Assembly: GCA_021801265.1 (NCBI GenBank)
Contig: JAJYYE010000010.1
Coordinates: forward strand, 62,001 to 126,000
DNA length: 64,000 nucleotides
Reading direction: 5' to 3'
Source of the DNA: Pseudomonadota bacterium
GTDB taxonomy: Bacteria > Pseudomonadota > Gammaproteobacteria > Halothiobacillales > Halothiobacillaceae
The notes under the pieces were generated by a model. The model saw nothing but the letters and a program-made list of their open reading frames with translations. It was not told where the DNA came from and made no database searches. Position numbers and translations under genes: made by a program. This document shows positions 26,948 to 38,633 of the stretch, in pieces; the stretch's first letter is position 1, and each line of letters begins with the position of its first letter.

Positions 26948-27166
26948 TTCATCTCGATACGCCAAAGCCCCTGCGCTTAGGGGCGTAGCAGGTCCTATCA
27001 AAACCAGACCGCTGACAAACCCCGTTTTTTCGAAAGGCAGAGGTTTTTGTGTCTGGATGAAATTGAGGCTCGCCCGAGGATTTCCGGATGTCTCAATCCG
27101 GTCGTTGGATGGCATAGGCGGAGCTCGCCTCGTATTACCGTGACTCGTATGTATCTTCTGCTCCGT
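26948..27166. other. Intergenic region downstream of the broken gene
   Basis: GCCCCT and AGGGGC at 26967-26984 form a small stem with no T-run. Nothing else convincing was found up to the oxyR terminator. Confidence 0.4.
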
Positions 27167-27201
27167 AAAAAAGCCGGCCACCCGCGACAGCAGGCGAGTG
27201 G
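27167..27201 (-). terminator. Rho-independent terminator of oxyR
   Basis: On the minus strand CCACTCGC and GCGGGTGG form an 8-bp stem (one T-G pair) with an 8-base loop, followed by CCGGC and a run of six T. It lies about 67 bases after the oxyR stop codon. Confidence 0.6.
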
Positions 27202-27267
27202 TCTTCTTTCCACGCCATCAGCGTGCACTCGGTGGAAAAAATACGCGTGGGTCGTTGAGGTCGAATA

Positions 27268-28173
27268 TCAGATAGCGGCCACTTCGGGCGGCAGATTGGC
27301 CTTGAGCGTGGCCGCGAGGCGCTCGAAGGTTTCGGGAAACGGCGCGCGCTTGCGCCACGCCAGACCAATGGTGCGCCCTGGCGGCGGTGCCATGAAGGGG
27401 CGGGTTTCAATTGACTTTCTGCTGGTGCGCGGCCCGGCATCGACCGCCAGCGCAGGCAACAGGGTGAGCCCCAGCCCCATGCCCACCATCTGGCGTAGTG
27501 TCTCCAGACTGGTGGCGCGGACTTCTTCGCGGCCGCGCGAGCCGGTGCCGCAGACGTCAAGCGCCTGATCGCGCAGGCAATGGCCTTCGTCGAGCAGCAA
27601 CAGTTTCTCTTTCATGATATCGGCCACCAAGAGCGTCGCCTTTTTGGCTAGTGCATGACCGGCCGGCAACGCGGCAAAAAAGGGTTCGTAGAACAGCGGC
27701 TCGACACGCAGGTTTTCATCGTTCACCGGTAGTGCCAGCAAGCCCGCATCCAGCTTGCCGTCGTTCAGATGCTCCAGAATCTGCGGCGTCATTTCTTCAC
27801 GCAGCAGCAGGCGCAGACCGGGGTATTTTTTATGCACCAGCGTCAGCGCAAGCGGCAGGTAATACGGCCCCAGGGTGGGAATGACGCCGAGATGGAGGGT
27901 GCGCACCATCGGGTCCTGCGCGTGTCTGGCGAGTTCGCGGATACGCTCGGCTTCCTCGACGATATTGCGCGCGGCGACAAGGATTTCACGCCCGGTCGCC
28001 GTCGCCGTCACGCGCTTGAGGCTGCGGTCAAACAGGGTGATACCGAGGAAATCCTCCAGCTTCTTGATCTGGGTGGACAAGGTAGACTGGGTGATGAAGC
28101 AGGCCTCGGCCGCTTTGCCAAAGTGGCCATGATCGGCCAGCGCCACCAGATACTTGAGTTCTTGCAGTGTCAT
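27268..28173 (-). CDS. oxyR: Hydrogen-peroxide-inducible transcriptional activator OxyR
   Basis: The 301-residue LysR-type regulator senses peroxide through a disulfide. The N-terminal helix-turn-helix begins MTLQELKYLVALADHGHFG. Starting at ATG 28173 puts the redox cysteines of GHCLRDQALDVC at positions 199 and 208, exactly as in E. coli OxyR, which settles the start over the longer frame at 28206. It is divergent from katG, the standard target, with palindromes in between. Confidence 0.95.
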   Translation of the reverse strand: MTLQELKYLVALADHGHFGKAAEACFITQSTLSTQIKKLEDFLGITLFDRSLKRVTATATGREILVAARNIVEEAERIRELARHAQDPMVRTLHLGVIPTLGPYYLPLALTLVHKKYPGLRLLLREEMTPQILEHLNDGKLDAGLLALPVNDENLRVEPLFYEPFFAALPAGHALAKKATLLVADIMKEKLLLLDEGHCLRDQALDVCGTGSRGREEVRATSLETLRQMVGMGLGLTLLPALAVDAGPRTSRKSIETRPFMAPPPGRTIGLAWRKRAPFPETFERLAATLKANLPPEVAAI

Positions 28174-28183
28174 CTCAATACCA

Positions 28184-28222
28184 TTCGATTTTATCAATCG
28201 AACCATTCTAGACTATTCATAG
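28184..28222. promoter_or_regulatory. Palindromic elements upstream of oxyR, candidate OxyR sites
   Basis: TTCGATT-TTATC-AATCGAA is a perfect 7-bp inverted repeat (28184-28202), and CTATTCATAG is a second palindrome (28213-28222). They begin about 10 bases upstream of the oxyR start, where OxyR normally represses itself. The four-part ATAG consensus is only partly met. Confidence 0.4.
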
Positions 28223-28291
28223 GACAAATTTCTGATTGTGGGCTTTAATGATACCAGTCCGATTGTGGGGCGCTATCGCAGGGGAGAGATC

Positions 28292-30703
<2,412 letters not shown>

Positions 30704-30733
30704 CCTCGGAAGAGAGGCCTGAACGGTCTTATG

Positions 30734-30792
30734 TTGAGCAACCTTGACCTGGCTGGCATCGGCTTACCCCGAATCCAGTTAAGGTTGCTCAA
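30734..30792. repeat. Inverted repeat downstream of katG
   Basis: TTGAGCAACCTTGACCTGG (30734) and CCAGTTAAGGTTGCTCAA (30775) are near-perfect inverted copies around a 22-base loop. It may act as a stabilising 3' hairpin or factor-independent terminator, although no T-run follows. A small mobile-element end is an alternative. Confidence 0.6.
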
Positions 30793-31130
30793 ACCACACA
30801 ACTTCCTTTTCACTTAAAGGGTAGATTCAGAAAACGGAAATTAAGGCATGTTAACGATTTTTTATCGCTTTAAAATCATGAAGTTGATATTTTTATGCTT
30901 TTACCGGTGCCACGTCAGGTTTGCGTAAATTAAATTACTTAAGAATCAGGGCAATGCATGACCTTAGCGTACTTCAAGTTTCGTTTTCTGAGCCCCCCCT
31001 ACGAACACGTTGGGTTTGACCCTTCATCCATCGACCCCATGCTGCTGCTCATCGCGCTAGCAACCTGTCGGACTTAACCATCCGCTACCATCAAAATTAC
31101 TCGTAGCCCCCGCTGCCACCATTTCAACGG
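30793..31130. other. Gene-poor stretch with possible transposase remnant
   Basis: This stretch of about 340 bases has no intact gene. A 39-codon frame at 30958-31077 contains HVGFDPSSIDPMLLLIAL, which resembles the DUF772-type N-terminus of IS5/IS1182-like transposases, and then stops. No inverted terminal repeats were recognised. The remainder is AT-rich. Confidence 0.35.
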
Positions 31131-31562
31131 TTAACGGTTAATTGTGTAATTAACGCCAAATACGCCCAGTTGATTTGATCGCCTTTCAAATAGCCGCTTA
31201 TCCCATATAACCTGTTCTGGCTGGGAGAAAGTTAGCTGGGCGGCATCTGGGTGTAATGGATTAACCAAGGCATTCCATTCGAGCTTTGCAACCACAGATG
31301 GCGCCAGAAAAACTGCACTTTTGACTTCTTTAAGCCATAAGTCACCGAACGCACTTGCGGGTGACCCTGCGCAGTATCCCACTTGTGACAGTGCGCTGGC
31401 ATCGTAGCGCTCAAGGGTGACGCCATCAGGTACATCCGCAATCACAAACCGATGGTCAATGGGATTCCTGGTGAAATGGCAGCATGCCCATTGGGTACGC
31501 GCGATAAGGCTTGCCCGCATTACACCCAACTGCTGTGATGCTTGGGTTATCGTTAAACCCAA
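31131..31562 (-). pseudogene. Truncated RES-domain protein (toxin-family remnant)
   Basis: The C-terminal half reads LWLKEVKSAVFLAPSVVAKL, followed by NPLHPDAAQ and WDKRLF, which is the conserved end of RES-domain NAD-degrading toxins. The N-terminal part with the catalytic Arg and Tyr is missing. In its place is a short segment resembling a helix-turn-helix (LTITQASQQLGVMRASL) that may come from an antitoxin or a fusion scar. No Xre/DUF2384 antitoxin gene is next to it. It is very unlikely to be an active toxin. Confidence 0.6.
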
Positions 31563-31571
31563 CTCAAAGCG

Positions 31572-32063
31572 CTATTGAACACCGTTACCTATCACGCCGC
31601 CGAGCACCCCGCCAATGGCAGTTCCCATGAGCGTGCCCCCGGTTTTATCGCCTTTTTTGCTGAGATAATGCCCTGCAAGCGCCCCAACCCCCGCCCCGAC
31701 CAATGCGCCCGCTACCGGGTTGCCTTGCTGCCCTTGGTTAGGCTGCGCATACTCTTGTGAATATTGCGGGTTTTGTGGATATTGGGCGTTTTGTGGGTAT
31801 TGCCGATATTGGGGTTGCTCGGGATAATATTGCGGCTGCGCCTGATATCGATTTTGCACATAAGGCTGTTGATAGCTTTGGTATTGCGGCGCGCGTTGAG
31901 AATATTGCCCCTGATAAGGCATTTGCGCGCACCCCGTGGCAAGCACAATCGATAAAACCCCCACCGAAGATAAAATTAATTTAAGGGCCCCTTGGATTAA
32001 GAGTATGCCATGCCGCGTGAAGCGACGAAGGGATGGCGCATGAATAACGTTAATTTCCAACAT
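31572..32063 (-). CDS. Glycine-zipper outer-membrane lipoprotein
   Basis: The 163-residue protein has a lipoprotein signal with lipobox LATGC (Cys near residue 45) behind a rather long basic leader. A low-complexity middle of PQY/YPQ repeats spans about residues 50-110. The C-terminal glycine zipper (VAGALVGAGVGALAGHYLS, then GTLMGTAIGGVLGGVIG) is of the 2TM/17-kDa antigen type. ATG 32063 is chosen as the start nearest the signal peptide. Function is unknown; relatives sit in the outer membrane and affect envelope stability. Confidence 0.75.
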   Translation of the reverse strand: MLEINVIHAPSLRRFTRHGILLIQGALKLILSSVGVLSIVLATGCAQMPYQGQYSQRAPQYQSYQQPYVQNRYQAQPQYYPEQPQYRQYPQNAQYPQNPQYSQEYAQPNQGQQGNPVAGALVGAGVGALAGHYLSKKGDKTGGTLMGTAIGGVLGGVIGNGVQ

Positions 32064-32249
32064 AATGTCCAATTTCCTCAACAGCGGTAAAACAGGCCCT
32101 TCGTGTACATACAATACGAGTTATTTGGCCTGTCAAGTTGTCTTGAACCTGAGAAAACAGTTTAAATTTTGTAAACCTATTGTAGCTAGCAGCCTCTATA
32201 AGGAACATCCAAATCACAGGCACTGAGCAATTTGCCAGATTTCTTATGG

Positions 32250-32277
32250 TTGAAATATCAGACCAATCTAGTACAAT
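32250..32277 (+). promoter_or_regulatory. Sigma-70-type promoter of the SUF operon
   Basis: TTGAAA, a 16-base spacer and TACAAT give a strong near-consensus promoter about 40 bases upstream of the regulator gene. The spacer (TATCAGACCAATCTAG) is where an Rrf2-type repressor would be expected to bind, but no clean palindrome is visible. Confidence 0.6.
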
Positions 32278-32317
32278 TTAAACATCTTGAACACAGAGTC
32301 CCCAACTCAGATTTACC

Positions 32318-32821
32318 ATGCTCAAAATTAGCCGAATGAGTGATTATGCCATTGTGCTGTTAACTGCGCTGGCACACAGCAATGCACAATCCAACGCGCG
32401 GGCACTGGCTGACACCACCCAGCTCACCTTACCCACGGTAGGGAAATTGCTCAAAACCTTATCGGCACAAGGTTTATTGATTTCTCAGCAAGGGCGAAAT
32501 GGGGGGTATCGTTTGGCGCGCAGCACAGAGTCCATCAGTTTGGCCGATATTATTGAAGCGATTGACGGCCCGATCGCGATGACGGATTGCTTTGATCCCA
32601 GCCATGATTGCGATCGCGAGGCCAATTGCACCGTTCGCCCGCATTGGCAAGCGATTAACCAAGGCATGCACGCGCTGCTGGACAAGATTACGTTGGCTCG
32701 ATTGATTCAGCCGGTCAACCCCGAGTCCCAACTTGCAGTACCCGTGTGGTTTAGTAAGCCTGCACCGGGCGGTGAGCGGGTCAAAATACCCCAAGAATTT
32801 TCATCCCGCGCGGCTAAATAA
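32318..32821 (+). CDS. Rrf2-family SUF regulator (SufR/IscR-like)
   Basis: The 167-residue protein starts MLKISRMSDYAIVLLTALAH, with an Rrf2 winged helix (about 1-80). Three cysteines in CFDPSHDCDREANC (about 92-105) are spaced like the Fe-S ligands of IscR-type sensors. It heads the SUF operon and likely senses Fe-S status and represses it. Proteins of this kind are usually annotated as SUF system Fe-S cluster assembly regulator. They differ from the cyanobacterial SufR of the DeoR group. Confidence 0.9.
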   Translation: MLKISRMSDYAIVLLTALAHSNAQSNARALADTTQLTLPTVGKLLKTLSAQGLLISQQGRNGGYRLARSTESISLADIIEAIDGPIAMTDCFDPSHDCDREANCTVRPHWQAINQGMHALLDKITLARLIQPVNPESQLAVPVWFSKPAPGGERVKIPQEFSSRAAK

Positions 32822-32881
32822 CGGTATGAACCTGAAACGATCCATTTTATGCGGCATCGCTGCACAGATAAGGTACTCAAG

Positions 32882-34348
32882 ATGAGCGAACAACACGACA
32901 TCGAAGCGCTGGTTTCCCGCGAATACAAATATGGGTTTATCACCGACATCGAGCAGGAGATTATTCCGCCGGGCTTGAATGAAGATGTGGTACGGCTGAT
33001 CTCAAAGAAAAAAAATGAGCCGGAATTCCTGCTCGAATGGCGTTTGAAGGCCTATCGGCATTGGCTCACGATGACACCGCCAACTTGGGCGCATGTGCAT
33101 TATCCGCCGATTGATTATCAGGCCCTGTCTTATTACGCCGCGCCGAAAAGCCAGGCAGAGCAAGCGGAAATTGACGCGAACCGGCCGAAAAGTCTGGATG
33201 AGGTCGATCCGAAATTGCTGGAAATGTACGCCAAACTCGGCATCCCGCTCCATGAACGCGCCGCATTGGCAGGGGTTGCAGTCGATGCGGTGTTCGATAG
33301 CGTCTCGGTCACCACCACCTTCCGCGAAAAACTCGCTGAAGTTGGGGTGATTTTCTGCTCGTTTTCCGAGGCCGTTCATAGCCACCCCGAGATTGTGCAG
33401 AAATACCTCGGTACCGTCGTACCAGCGGGCGATAACTACTACGCTGCGCTCAATTCCGCGGTGTTCTCGGATGGTTCGTTCGTATTCATTCCCAAAGGCG
33501 TGCGCTGCCCGATGGAGCTTTCGACCTATTTCCGGATCAACGCCATGAATACCGGCCAGTTCGAGCGCACCTTGATTATTGCCGAAGAAGGCGCGCATGT
33601 GAGCTATCTCGAAGGCTGCACGGCACCGCAACGCGATGAAAATCAACTCCATGCCGCAGTGGTGGAATTGATCGCGCTCGATGATGCAACCATCAAATAT
33701 TCCACCGTACAAAATTGGTATCCCGGTGATGAGCACGGCAAAGGCGGCATTTATAACTTTGTGACCAAACGCGGTGATGCGCGCGGCGACCGTTCGAAAA
33801 TCACCTGGACGCAAGTGGAAGCCGGTTCGGCGATTACCTGGAAATACCCCAGTTGCATCCTGCGTGGCGATGATTCAGTGGGTGAGTTTTACTCGGTCGC
33901 CGTCAGCAACAATTATCAGCAGGTCGATTCCGGCACCAAGATGATTCACTTGGGCAAACGCACCCGCAGCACGATTGTCTCAAAAAGTATTTCGGCCGGT
34001 CGCTCACAAAATGCATATCGCGGCCTGGTCCATATCGCCAAATCCGCCGATGATGCGCGCAATTACACCCAATGTGATGCGCTCTTGATTGGTGATCGTA
34101 ATGGCGCGCACACGTTTCCCTATATTGAGTCGAAAAACCCCACCGCGCAGATTGAACACGAGGCCACGACCACCAAGGTCAGCGACGACCAGATTTTTTA
34201 CCTGAAATCGCGCGGCATCACAGAAGAAAATGCCACCAATATGATTGTTAATGGCTTCTGCAAGGAAGTGTTCAACGAATTGCCGATGGAATTTGCGGTG
34301 GAAGCCCAGGCCCTGCTGGCGGTATCACTCGAAGGCTCTGTGGGCTAA
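32882..34348 (+). CDS. sufB: Fe-S cluster scaffold protein SufB
   Basis: The 488-residue SufB forms the SufBC2D complex on which clusters are built. Recognisable blocks are [37 protein letters not shown] and [20 protein letters not shown], and [20 protein letters not shown] 32882 is chosen over the upstream in-frame ATG at 32849 because the protein then begins [19 protein letters not shown] as the family does. It follows the regulator gene by 60 bases. Confidence 0.96.
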   Translation: MSEQHDIEALVSREYKYGFITDIEQEIIPPGLNEDVVRLISKKKNEPEFLLEWRLKAYRHWLTMTPPTWAHVHYPPIDYQALSYYAAPKSQAEQAEIDANRPKSLDEVDPKLLEMYAKLGIPLHERAALAGVAVDAVFDSVSVTTTFREKLAEVGVIFCSFSEAVHSHPEIVQKYLGTVVPAGDNYYAALNSAVFSDGSFVFIPKGVRCPMELSTYFRINAMNTGQFERTLIIAEEGAHVSYLEGCTAPQRDENQLHAAVVELIALDDATIKYSTVQNWYPGDEHGKGGIYNFVTKRGDARGDRSKITWTQVEAGSAITWKYPSCILRGDDSVGEFYSVAVSNNYQQVDSGTKMIHLGKRTRSTIVSKSISAGRSQNAYRGLVHIAKSADDARNYTQCDALLIGDRNGAHTFPYIESKNPTAQIEHEATTTKVSDDQIFYLKSRGITEENATNMIVNGFCKEVFNELPMEFAVEAQALLAVSLEGSVG

Positions 34349-34405
34349 TTGGACGGATGACCCAAAAAAAATCAATCAGGCGACTATTTTTCAAGAGAAC
34401 AAACC

Positions 34406-35161
34406 ATGAAATTATTGGAAATCAAAAATCTGCACGCCAACATTGGCGACAAAATCATCCTGCGTGGCATCAACCTCACCGTGAATGCAGGTGAAGTACA
34501 CGCCATCATGGGGCCGAACGGTTCGGGCAAAAGTACGCTCTGCCAAGTGCTCGGCGGGCGTGATGGCTTTGAAGTCACCGAAGGTACCGTGGAATTTGAA
34601 GGCCGGAATTTACTGGACATGGAAACCGAAGATCGGGCCACCGCGGGTTTACTGCTGGGCTTTCAGCATCCGGTCGAAATTCCCGGCGTGAAAAACATCT
34701 ATCTGCTTAAAGAAGCGCTGAATGCCCAACGCGCGGCACGCGGTTTGGGCGAACTGGATACCTTCGTTTTTATGAAACAGGTGCGCGAGTTGGTGAAATC
34801 CATGCAAATGGATGATGCCTTTTTGCATCGCGGCGTGAATGCGGGCTTCTCCGGCGGTGAGAAAAAACGCAATGAAATTCTGCAGATGCTCTTGCTGCAA
34901 CCCAAACTCGCCCTGCTGGATGAAACGGATTCCGGCCTCGATATTGACGCGCTCAAAATTGTGTCCGAAGGTATCAATCGCCTGCGTGGCACCGATCGCG
35001 GTATTGTGTTGGTCACGCATTACCAACGGTTGCTGAGTTATGTCGAGCCGGATTTTGTGCATATTCTGTACAAAGGCCAAATCATTAAATCGGGGGATAA
35101 ATCGCTGGCGCTGCAACTCGAAGCCGAGGGTTATCAGGATATTCTTGAGGCCGCATCATGA
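34406..35161 (+). CDS. sufC: Fe-S assembly ATPase SufC
   Basis: The 251-residue ABC-type ATPase has Walker A GPNGSGKST near residue 35, the SufC signature FSGGEKKRNE near 148 and Walker B LALLDETDSGLD near 168. It dimerises on SufB and SufD and drives cluster assembly. It overlaps sufD by four bases (ATGA), so translation is coupled. Confidence 0.97.
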   Translation: MKLLEIKNLHANIGDKIILRGINLTVNAGEVHAIMGPNGSGKSTLCQVLGGRDGFEVTEGTVEFEGRNLLDMETEDRATAGLLLGFQHPVEIPGVKNIYLLKEALNAQRAARGLGELDTFVFMKQVRELVKSMQMDDAFLHRGVNAGFSGGEKKRNEILQMLLLQPKLALLDETDSGLDIDALKIVSEGINRLRGTDRGIVLVTHYQRLLSYVEPDFVHILYKGQIIKSGDKSLALQLEAEGYQDILEAAS

Positions 35162-36432
35162 GTGCCCCCTTGCCGAACCTTCCGGAACGGGCGGCTTTGC
35201 CCGATTGGCTGCGCGGCGCCATCAGCCAGCCATCGGCTGCACCCGCTGACGTGCAAGCCATCGCGCAAGCGCAGATCACGACGTGGGGCTTACCCACCCT
35301 GCGCGATGAAGAATGGCGCTGGACCAACCTTCGCGCCATTATGCGCCTGCCTGCCGCAACCGCTGAACACACGCAATGGCAGCCCTCACCGCTGGCTACC
35401 GTGTTACCCGATGCGCTGGTGATCCAGTTCAGCGCGGGCAAACTCAAGGCCATACCAGAAAACCTGCCCGATGGCCTCACGATGACTGCGCTGAATACCG
35501 CTGAAGCCGCGTTGCGCCACGCTGCATTTGCACCCAACGCAGCGTCGGCCAACGATGCGTTACTTGCCTTAAATACCGCATCCGCCCATGATGGCCTCAT
35601 CATCGACATTGCGGCGAACACCAGTTTAACCCGCCCCATCGTGCTGGACTGGCAAGACGATGCCGGCACGTCCAACCACAGTGAAACCCGCGTGCTGATC
35701 CGTATTGGGCCCCACAGTGAAGCCACCGTGATTGAATCGACGTACGCCACCAGCGCTGCGACGCATTGGCGCAATGCGGTCAGCGTCATTCATCAGGCGG
35801 CAAACAGTCAGCTCACGCACATCAGCCTTGGATTGGCGGGTGCAGCGCGACTCTTGACCGACCGCAGTTTTGTCACACTGCTGCGTGATGCGCGTTATCG
35901 CTCAATCAATATTCAACTCGGCGGCCAACTGGTTCGCCGAGAGATTGATGTGGATATCAGAGAACCCGGCGCGCACTGCGATTTATTGGGCTTGATGATG
36001 CCGCGCGACAAGCAAATCATGGATACGCATACCCGCGTCACGCATGCTGCGCCCCATACCACCAGCAATGAGCAATACCAAATTATTGCCGATGATGCGG
36101 GACGCGGAATTTTCAAAGGCCGCATTCTGGTGGCACAAGACGCCCAGAAAATCGAGGCCTACCAAAACAGTCGCAATTTGCTGCTGTCCAATACGGCCGA
36201 AATCGACACCAAACCGGAACTTGAAATCTACGCCGATGACGTGAAATGCAGCCACGGCGCGACCATTGGCCGCCTGGACGACGAGGCGCTGTATTACCTG
36301 AGAAGCCGGGGGATTTCCCGGACAGATGCCCGCCGCCTGCTGATTTCAGGCTTTGCGCAAGAGATCGTCAATGCGTTGCCCAGCCCCGATTTGGTCGCCT
36401 GGATGAGCGCCCAAATGGATGCTTCGGCGTGA
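35158..36432 (+). CDS. sufD: Fe-S assembly protein SufD
   Basis: The 424-residue partner of SufB has the typical LRDEEWRWTNLRAI stretch near residue 42 and the conserved C-terminal run LEIYADDVKCSHGATIG with LYYLRSRGISRTDAR. It forms the SufBC2D scaffold and helps iron acquisition. Its stop codon overlaps the GTG start of sufS. Confidence 0.95.
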   Translation: MSAPLPNLPERAALPDWLRGAISQPSAAPADVQAIAQAQITTWGLPTLRDEEWRWTNLRAIMRLPAATAEHTQWQPSPLATVLPDALVIQFSAGKLKAIPENLPDGLTMTALNTAEAALRHAAFAPNAASANDALLALNTASAHDGLIIDIAANTSLTRPIVLDWQDDAGTSNHSETRVLIRIGPHSEATVIESTYATSAATHWRNAVSVIHQAANSQLTHISLGLAGAARLLTDRSFVTLLRDARYRSINIQLGGQLVRREIDVDIREPGAHCDLLGLMMPRDKQIMDTHTRVTHAAPHTTSNEQYQIIADDAGRGIFKGRILVAQDAQKIEAYQNSRNLLLSNTAEIDTKPELEIYADDVKCSHGATIGRLDDEALYYLRSRGISRTDARRLLISGFAQEIVNALPSPDLVAWMSAQMDASA

Positions 36433-37703
36433 GCTCAGCCTTAATTTCTCCGGCGCCAGCGATTGACCCTGCGATGAACAATGGGGCTTTTGATGTGGCA
36501 GTCATCCGCGCAGCATTTCCAGCGCTGCAGCAAACCGTGAATGGCAAGCCGTTGGTTTATCTGGATAATGCCGCGACCACGCAAAAACCGTTGGTGGTGA
36601 TCGAAGCGGTAAACCAGTTTTATCGGCACGATAACGCCAATATTCATCGCGGCGTGCACACGCTGTCGGCGCGCGCGACCGATCAATACGAGGCTGCGCG
36701 TGAACAGGTTCGAAGCAGCCTGAATGCAGCCGTGGTCGAAGAAATCGTATTTGTCCGCGGCGTGACGGAGGCCATCAATCTCGTGGCTGCCAGCTTCGGC
36801 CAGCGTCTCAATGCGGGTGATGAAATTCTCATTTCGGCGTTGGAGCATCATGCCAACATCGTGCCGTGGCATCTGCTGCGTGAACGCATCGGTATCGTGC
36901 TCAACGTGATCCCGGTGACTGACATCGGTGAACTGGATTTATCCGCCCTGCCCGCATTAATCAGCCCGCGCACCCAGTTAATTGCCGTCAATCACGTCTC
37001 CAATGCGCTCGGCACCATCAACCCCGTATGGGAAATTTGCCAGATTGCCCAAGCGCACGGCGTACCGGTGCTGGTCGATGGCGCGCAGGGTTTGCCGCAT
37101 GGCGTGGTGGATGTCCAGTCGATTGGCTGCGATTTTTACGCCATGTCCGGGCATAAAGTGTTCGGCCCCAGCGGCGTGGGTGCGCTGTACGCACGGCGTC
37201 CCTGGCTGGATGTGCTGCCGCCCTATCAAGGCGGCGGCGACATGATTGAAACCGTCAGCTTTGATGCCGTGCGTTATGCCCCAGCCCCGGCCAAATTTGA
37301 AGCCGGCACACCCAATATTGAAGGCGCGATTGGCCTCAAGGCTGCGCTGGCATGGCATGCCGCACTGGATTGGCAAGCGATTGCTGCGCATGAAGCCCAA
37401 TTGCTGGCCACGGCCACGACCGGGCTGCGCGACATTCCCGGCCTGAGAATCATTGGCGAAGCCGCGAACAAAGTGCCCGTCGTTTCCTTTGTGATCGACG
37501 GCACGCACCCGCACGACATCGGCACCCTGCTGGATGCGCAAGGCATTGCCGTGCGCACTGGCCAGCATTGCGCCATGCCCGTACTGAAGCAGCTCGGCGC
37601 AGTCAGCGGCACCGTGCGCGCCTCCTTTGCTTTTTACAACACGCTTGATGACGTCGCCGCGCTGATTCGCGCCGTACATCGGGCGCATGCCCTCCTCACC
37701 TGA
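36429..37703 (+). CDS. sufS: Cysteine desulfurase SufS
   Basis: This PLP enzyme (group II desulfurase) supplies sulfur from cysteine. The PLP Lys is in AMSGHKVFGPSG, the active Cys in RTGQHCAMPVL near the C-terminus, and VYLDNAATTQKP marks the N-terminus. GTG 36429 is chosen because it overlaps the sufD stop codon (GTGA) and gives 424 residues; ATG 36474 would give 409, closer to the usual length, and is a fair alternative. It works with SufE. Confidence 0.95.
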   Translation: MSSALISPAPAIDPAMNNGAFDVAVIRAAFPALQQTVNGKPLVYLDNAATTQKPLVVIEAVNQFYRHDNANIHRGVHTLSARATDQYEAAREQVRSSLNAAVVEEIVFVRGVTEAINLVAASFGQRLNAGDEILISALEHHANIVPWHLLRERIGIVLNVIPVTDIGELDLSALPALISPRTQLIAVNHVSNALGTINPVWEICQIAQAHGVPVLVDGAQGLPHGVVDVQSIGCDFYAMSGHKVFGPSGVGALYARRPWLDVLPPYQGGGDMIETVSFDAVRYAPAPAKFEAGTPNIEGAIGLKAALAWHAALDWQAIAAHEAQLLATATTGLRDIPGLRIIGEAANKVPVVSFVIDGTHPHDIGTLLDAQGIAVRTGQHCAMPVLKQLGAVSGTVRASFAFYNTLDDVAALIRAVHRAHALLT

Positions 37704-37724
37704 GCCCATTATTCGAGAACCCTT

Positions 37725-38270
37725 ATGGAACCCTTGGAACGCGTTCGTTTAACCCGAGATTGTGTGGCTACCATGGTGCCCTCCGGCCAAAAAGTGCTGG
37801 CTTCAAAAGATACGCCGGTCGAAATCATGCAGGCGCTCGGCGGCAGCTTCACCATCAAAGCGCGCGGCCATTTGCTGCGCCTTGAAGGCAAAGATGCCGA
37901 TGCGCTGGGTAAAGAGCCGCCCCCGAAACCCGAACTCCCCGAAAATGCCACCGATGCCGACATCGAGCACATGGTGTGGGAACAGCTGCGCGGCGTATTC
38001 GACCCGGAAATTCCCATTAATATCGTGGAGTTAGGCTTGGTCTACAAGGTCAAGGTCGAAGCGTTGCCCATCTCGGGCCGACGCGTTGATGTCGATATGA
38101 CCCTCACCGCCCCCGGCTGCGGTATGGGTGGCGTGATTGCCTCCGATGCGCATCAGCGGATTATGGAAATCCCCACCGTCGAAGAAGCGGCGGTGGAACT
38201 GGTATTCGACCCACCTTGGCACCGGGAAATGATGTCGGAAGAAGCGCGTTTAGCCACGGGGATGTTTTAG
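37725..38270 (+). CDS. sufT: SufT, DUF59/MIP18-type Fe-S assembly factor
   Basis: The 181-residue protein has an N-terminal extension (about 1-75) before the MIP18/DUF59 domain, which includes LRGVFDPEIPINIVELGLVY, the APGCGMG cysteine motif and VFDPPWHREMMSEEAR. SufT-type proteins help mature Fe-S proteins under high demand. It lies inside the SUF operon, 21 bases after sufS. Confidence 0.92.
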   Translation: MEPLERVRLTRDCVATMVPSGQKVLASKDTPVEIMQALGGSFTIKARGHLLRLEGKDADALGKEPPPKPELPENATDADIEHMVWEQLRGVFDPEIPINIVELGLVYKVKVEALPISGRRVDVDMTLTAPGCGMGGVIASDAHQRIMEIPTVEEAAVELVFDPPWHREMMSEEARLATGMF

Positions 38271-38272
38271 TC

Positions 38273-38605
38273 ATGACCGAACAAACACACAGTGAATGGC
38301 TACCCGTTTGCGCGCAACGTGAACTCGCCCCCGGCGAACGGCGCGTCATTGCCGCGCCTGATCAAGATATTCTGGTGGTGAATGCCGATGGCGTGATTCT
38401 GGCCGTCGCCAACCAATGCAGTCATCAAGCGCTGCCGCTGGACGAAGGATCGCTGGATGGCGATTTAATCACCTGTCCCTACCACAACGCCCAGTTTTGC
38501 CTGCGCACCGGCGAAGCACTCTCGGCACCGGCCTATGAACCAATTGGCTGTTACGACATCAAAATCGAACACGACCGGATTTTTGTCGCCGCCACTCCGC
38601 GCTAA
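38273..38605 (+). CDS. Rieske [2Fe-2S] ferredoxin-like protein
   Basis: The 110-residue soluble Rieske protein has the ligands Cys49-x-His51 (CSH) and Cys68-x2-His71 (CPYH). ATG 38273 begins 3 bases after the sufT stop. Similar small Rieske proteins, often annotated as ferredoxin subunits of non-heme iron oxygenases, recur in proteobacterial SUF operons, but their job there is not settled; electron supply to assembly or repair is a reasonable guess. No oxygenase subunit is nearby. Confidence 0.88.
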   Translation: MTEQTHSEWLPVCAQRELAPGERRVIAAPDQDILVVNADGVILAVANQCSHQALPLDEGSLDGDLITCPYHNAQFCLRTGEALSAPAYEPIGCYDIKIEHDRIFVAATPR

Positions 38606-38633
38606 CCCCACGCACCCCACTGGAGGAAATGCC

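Noticed and set aside
31131-31562. Active RES toxin
   Set aside because: The N-terminal catalytic half is missing and no antitoxin gene is adjacent.
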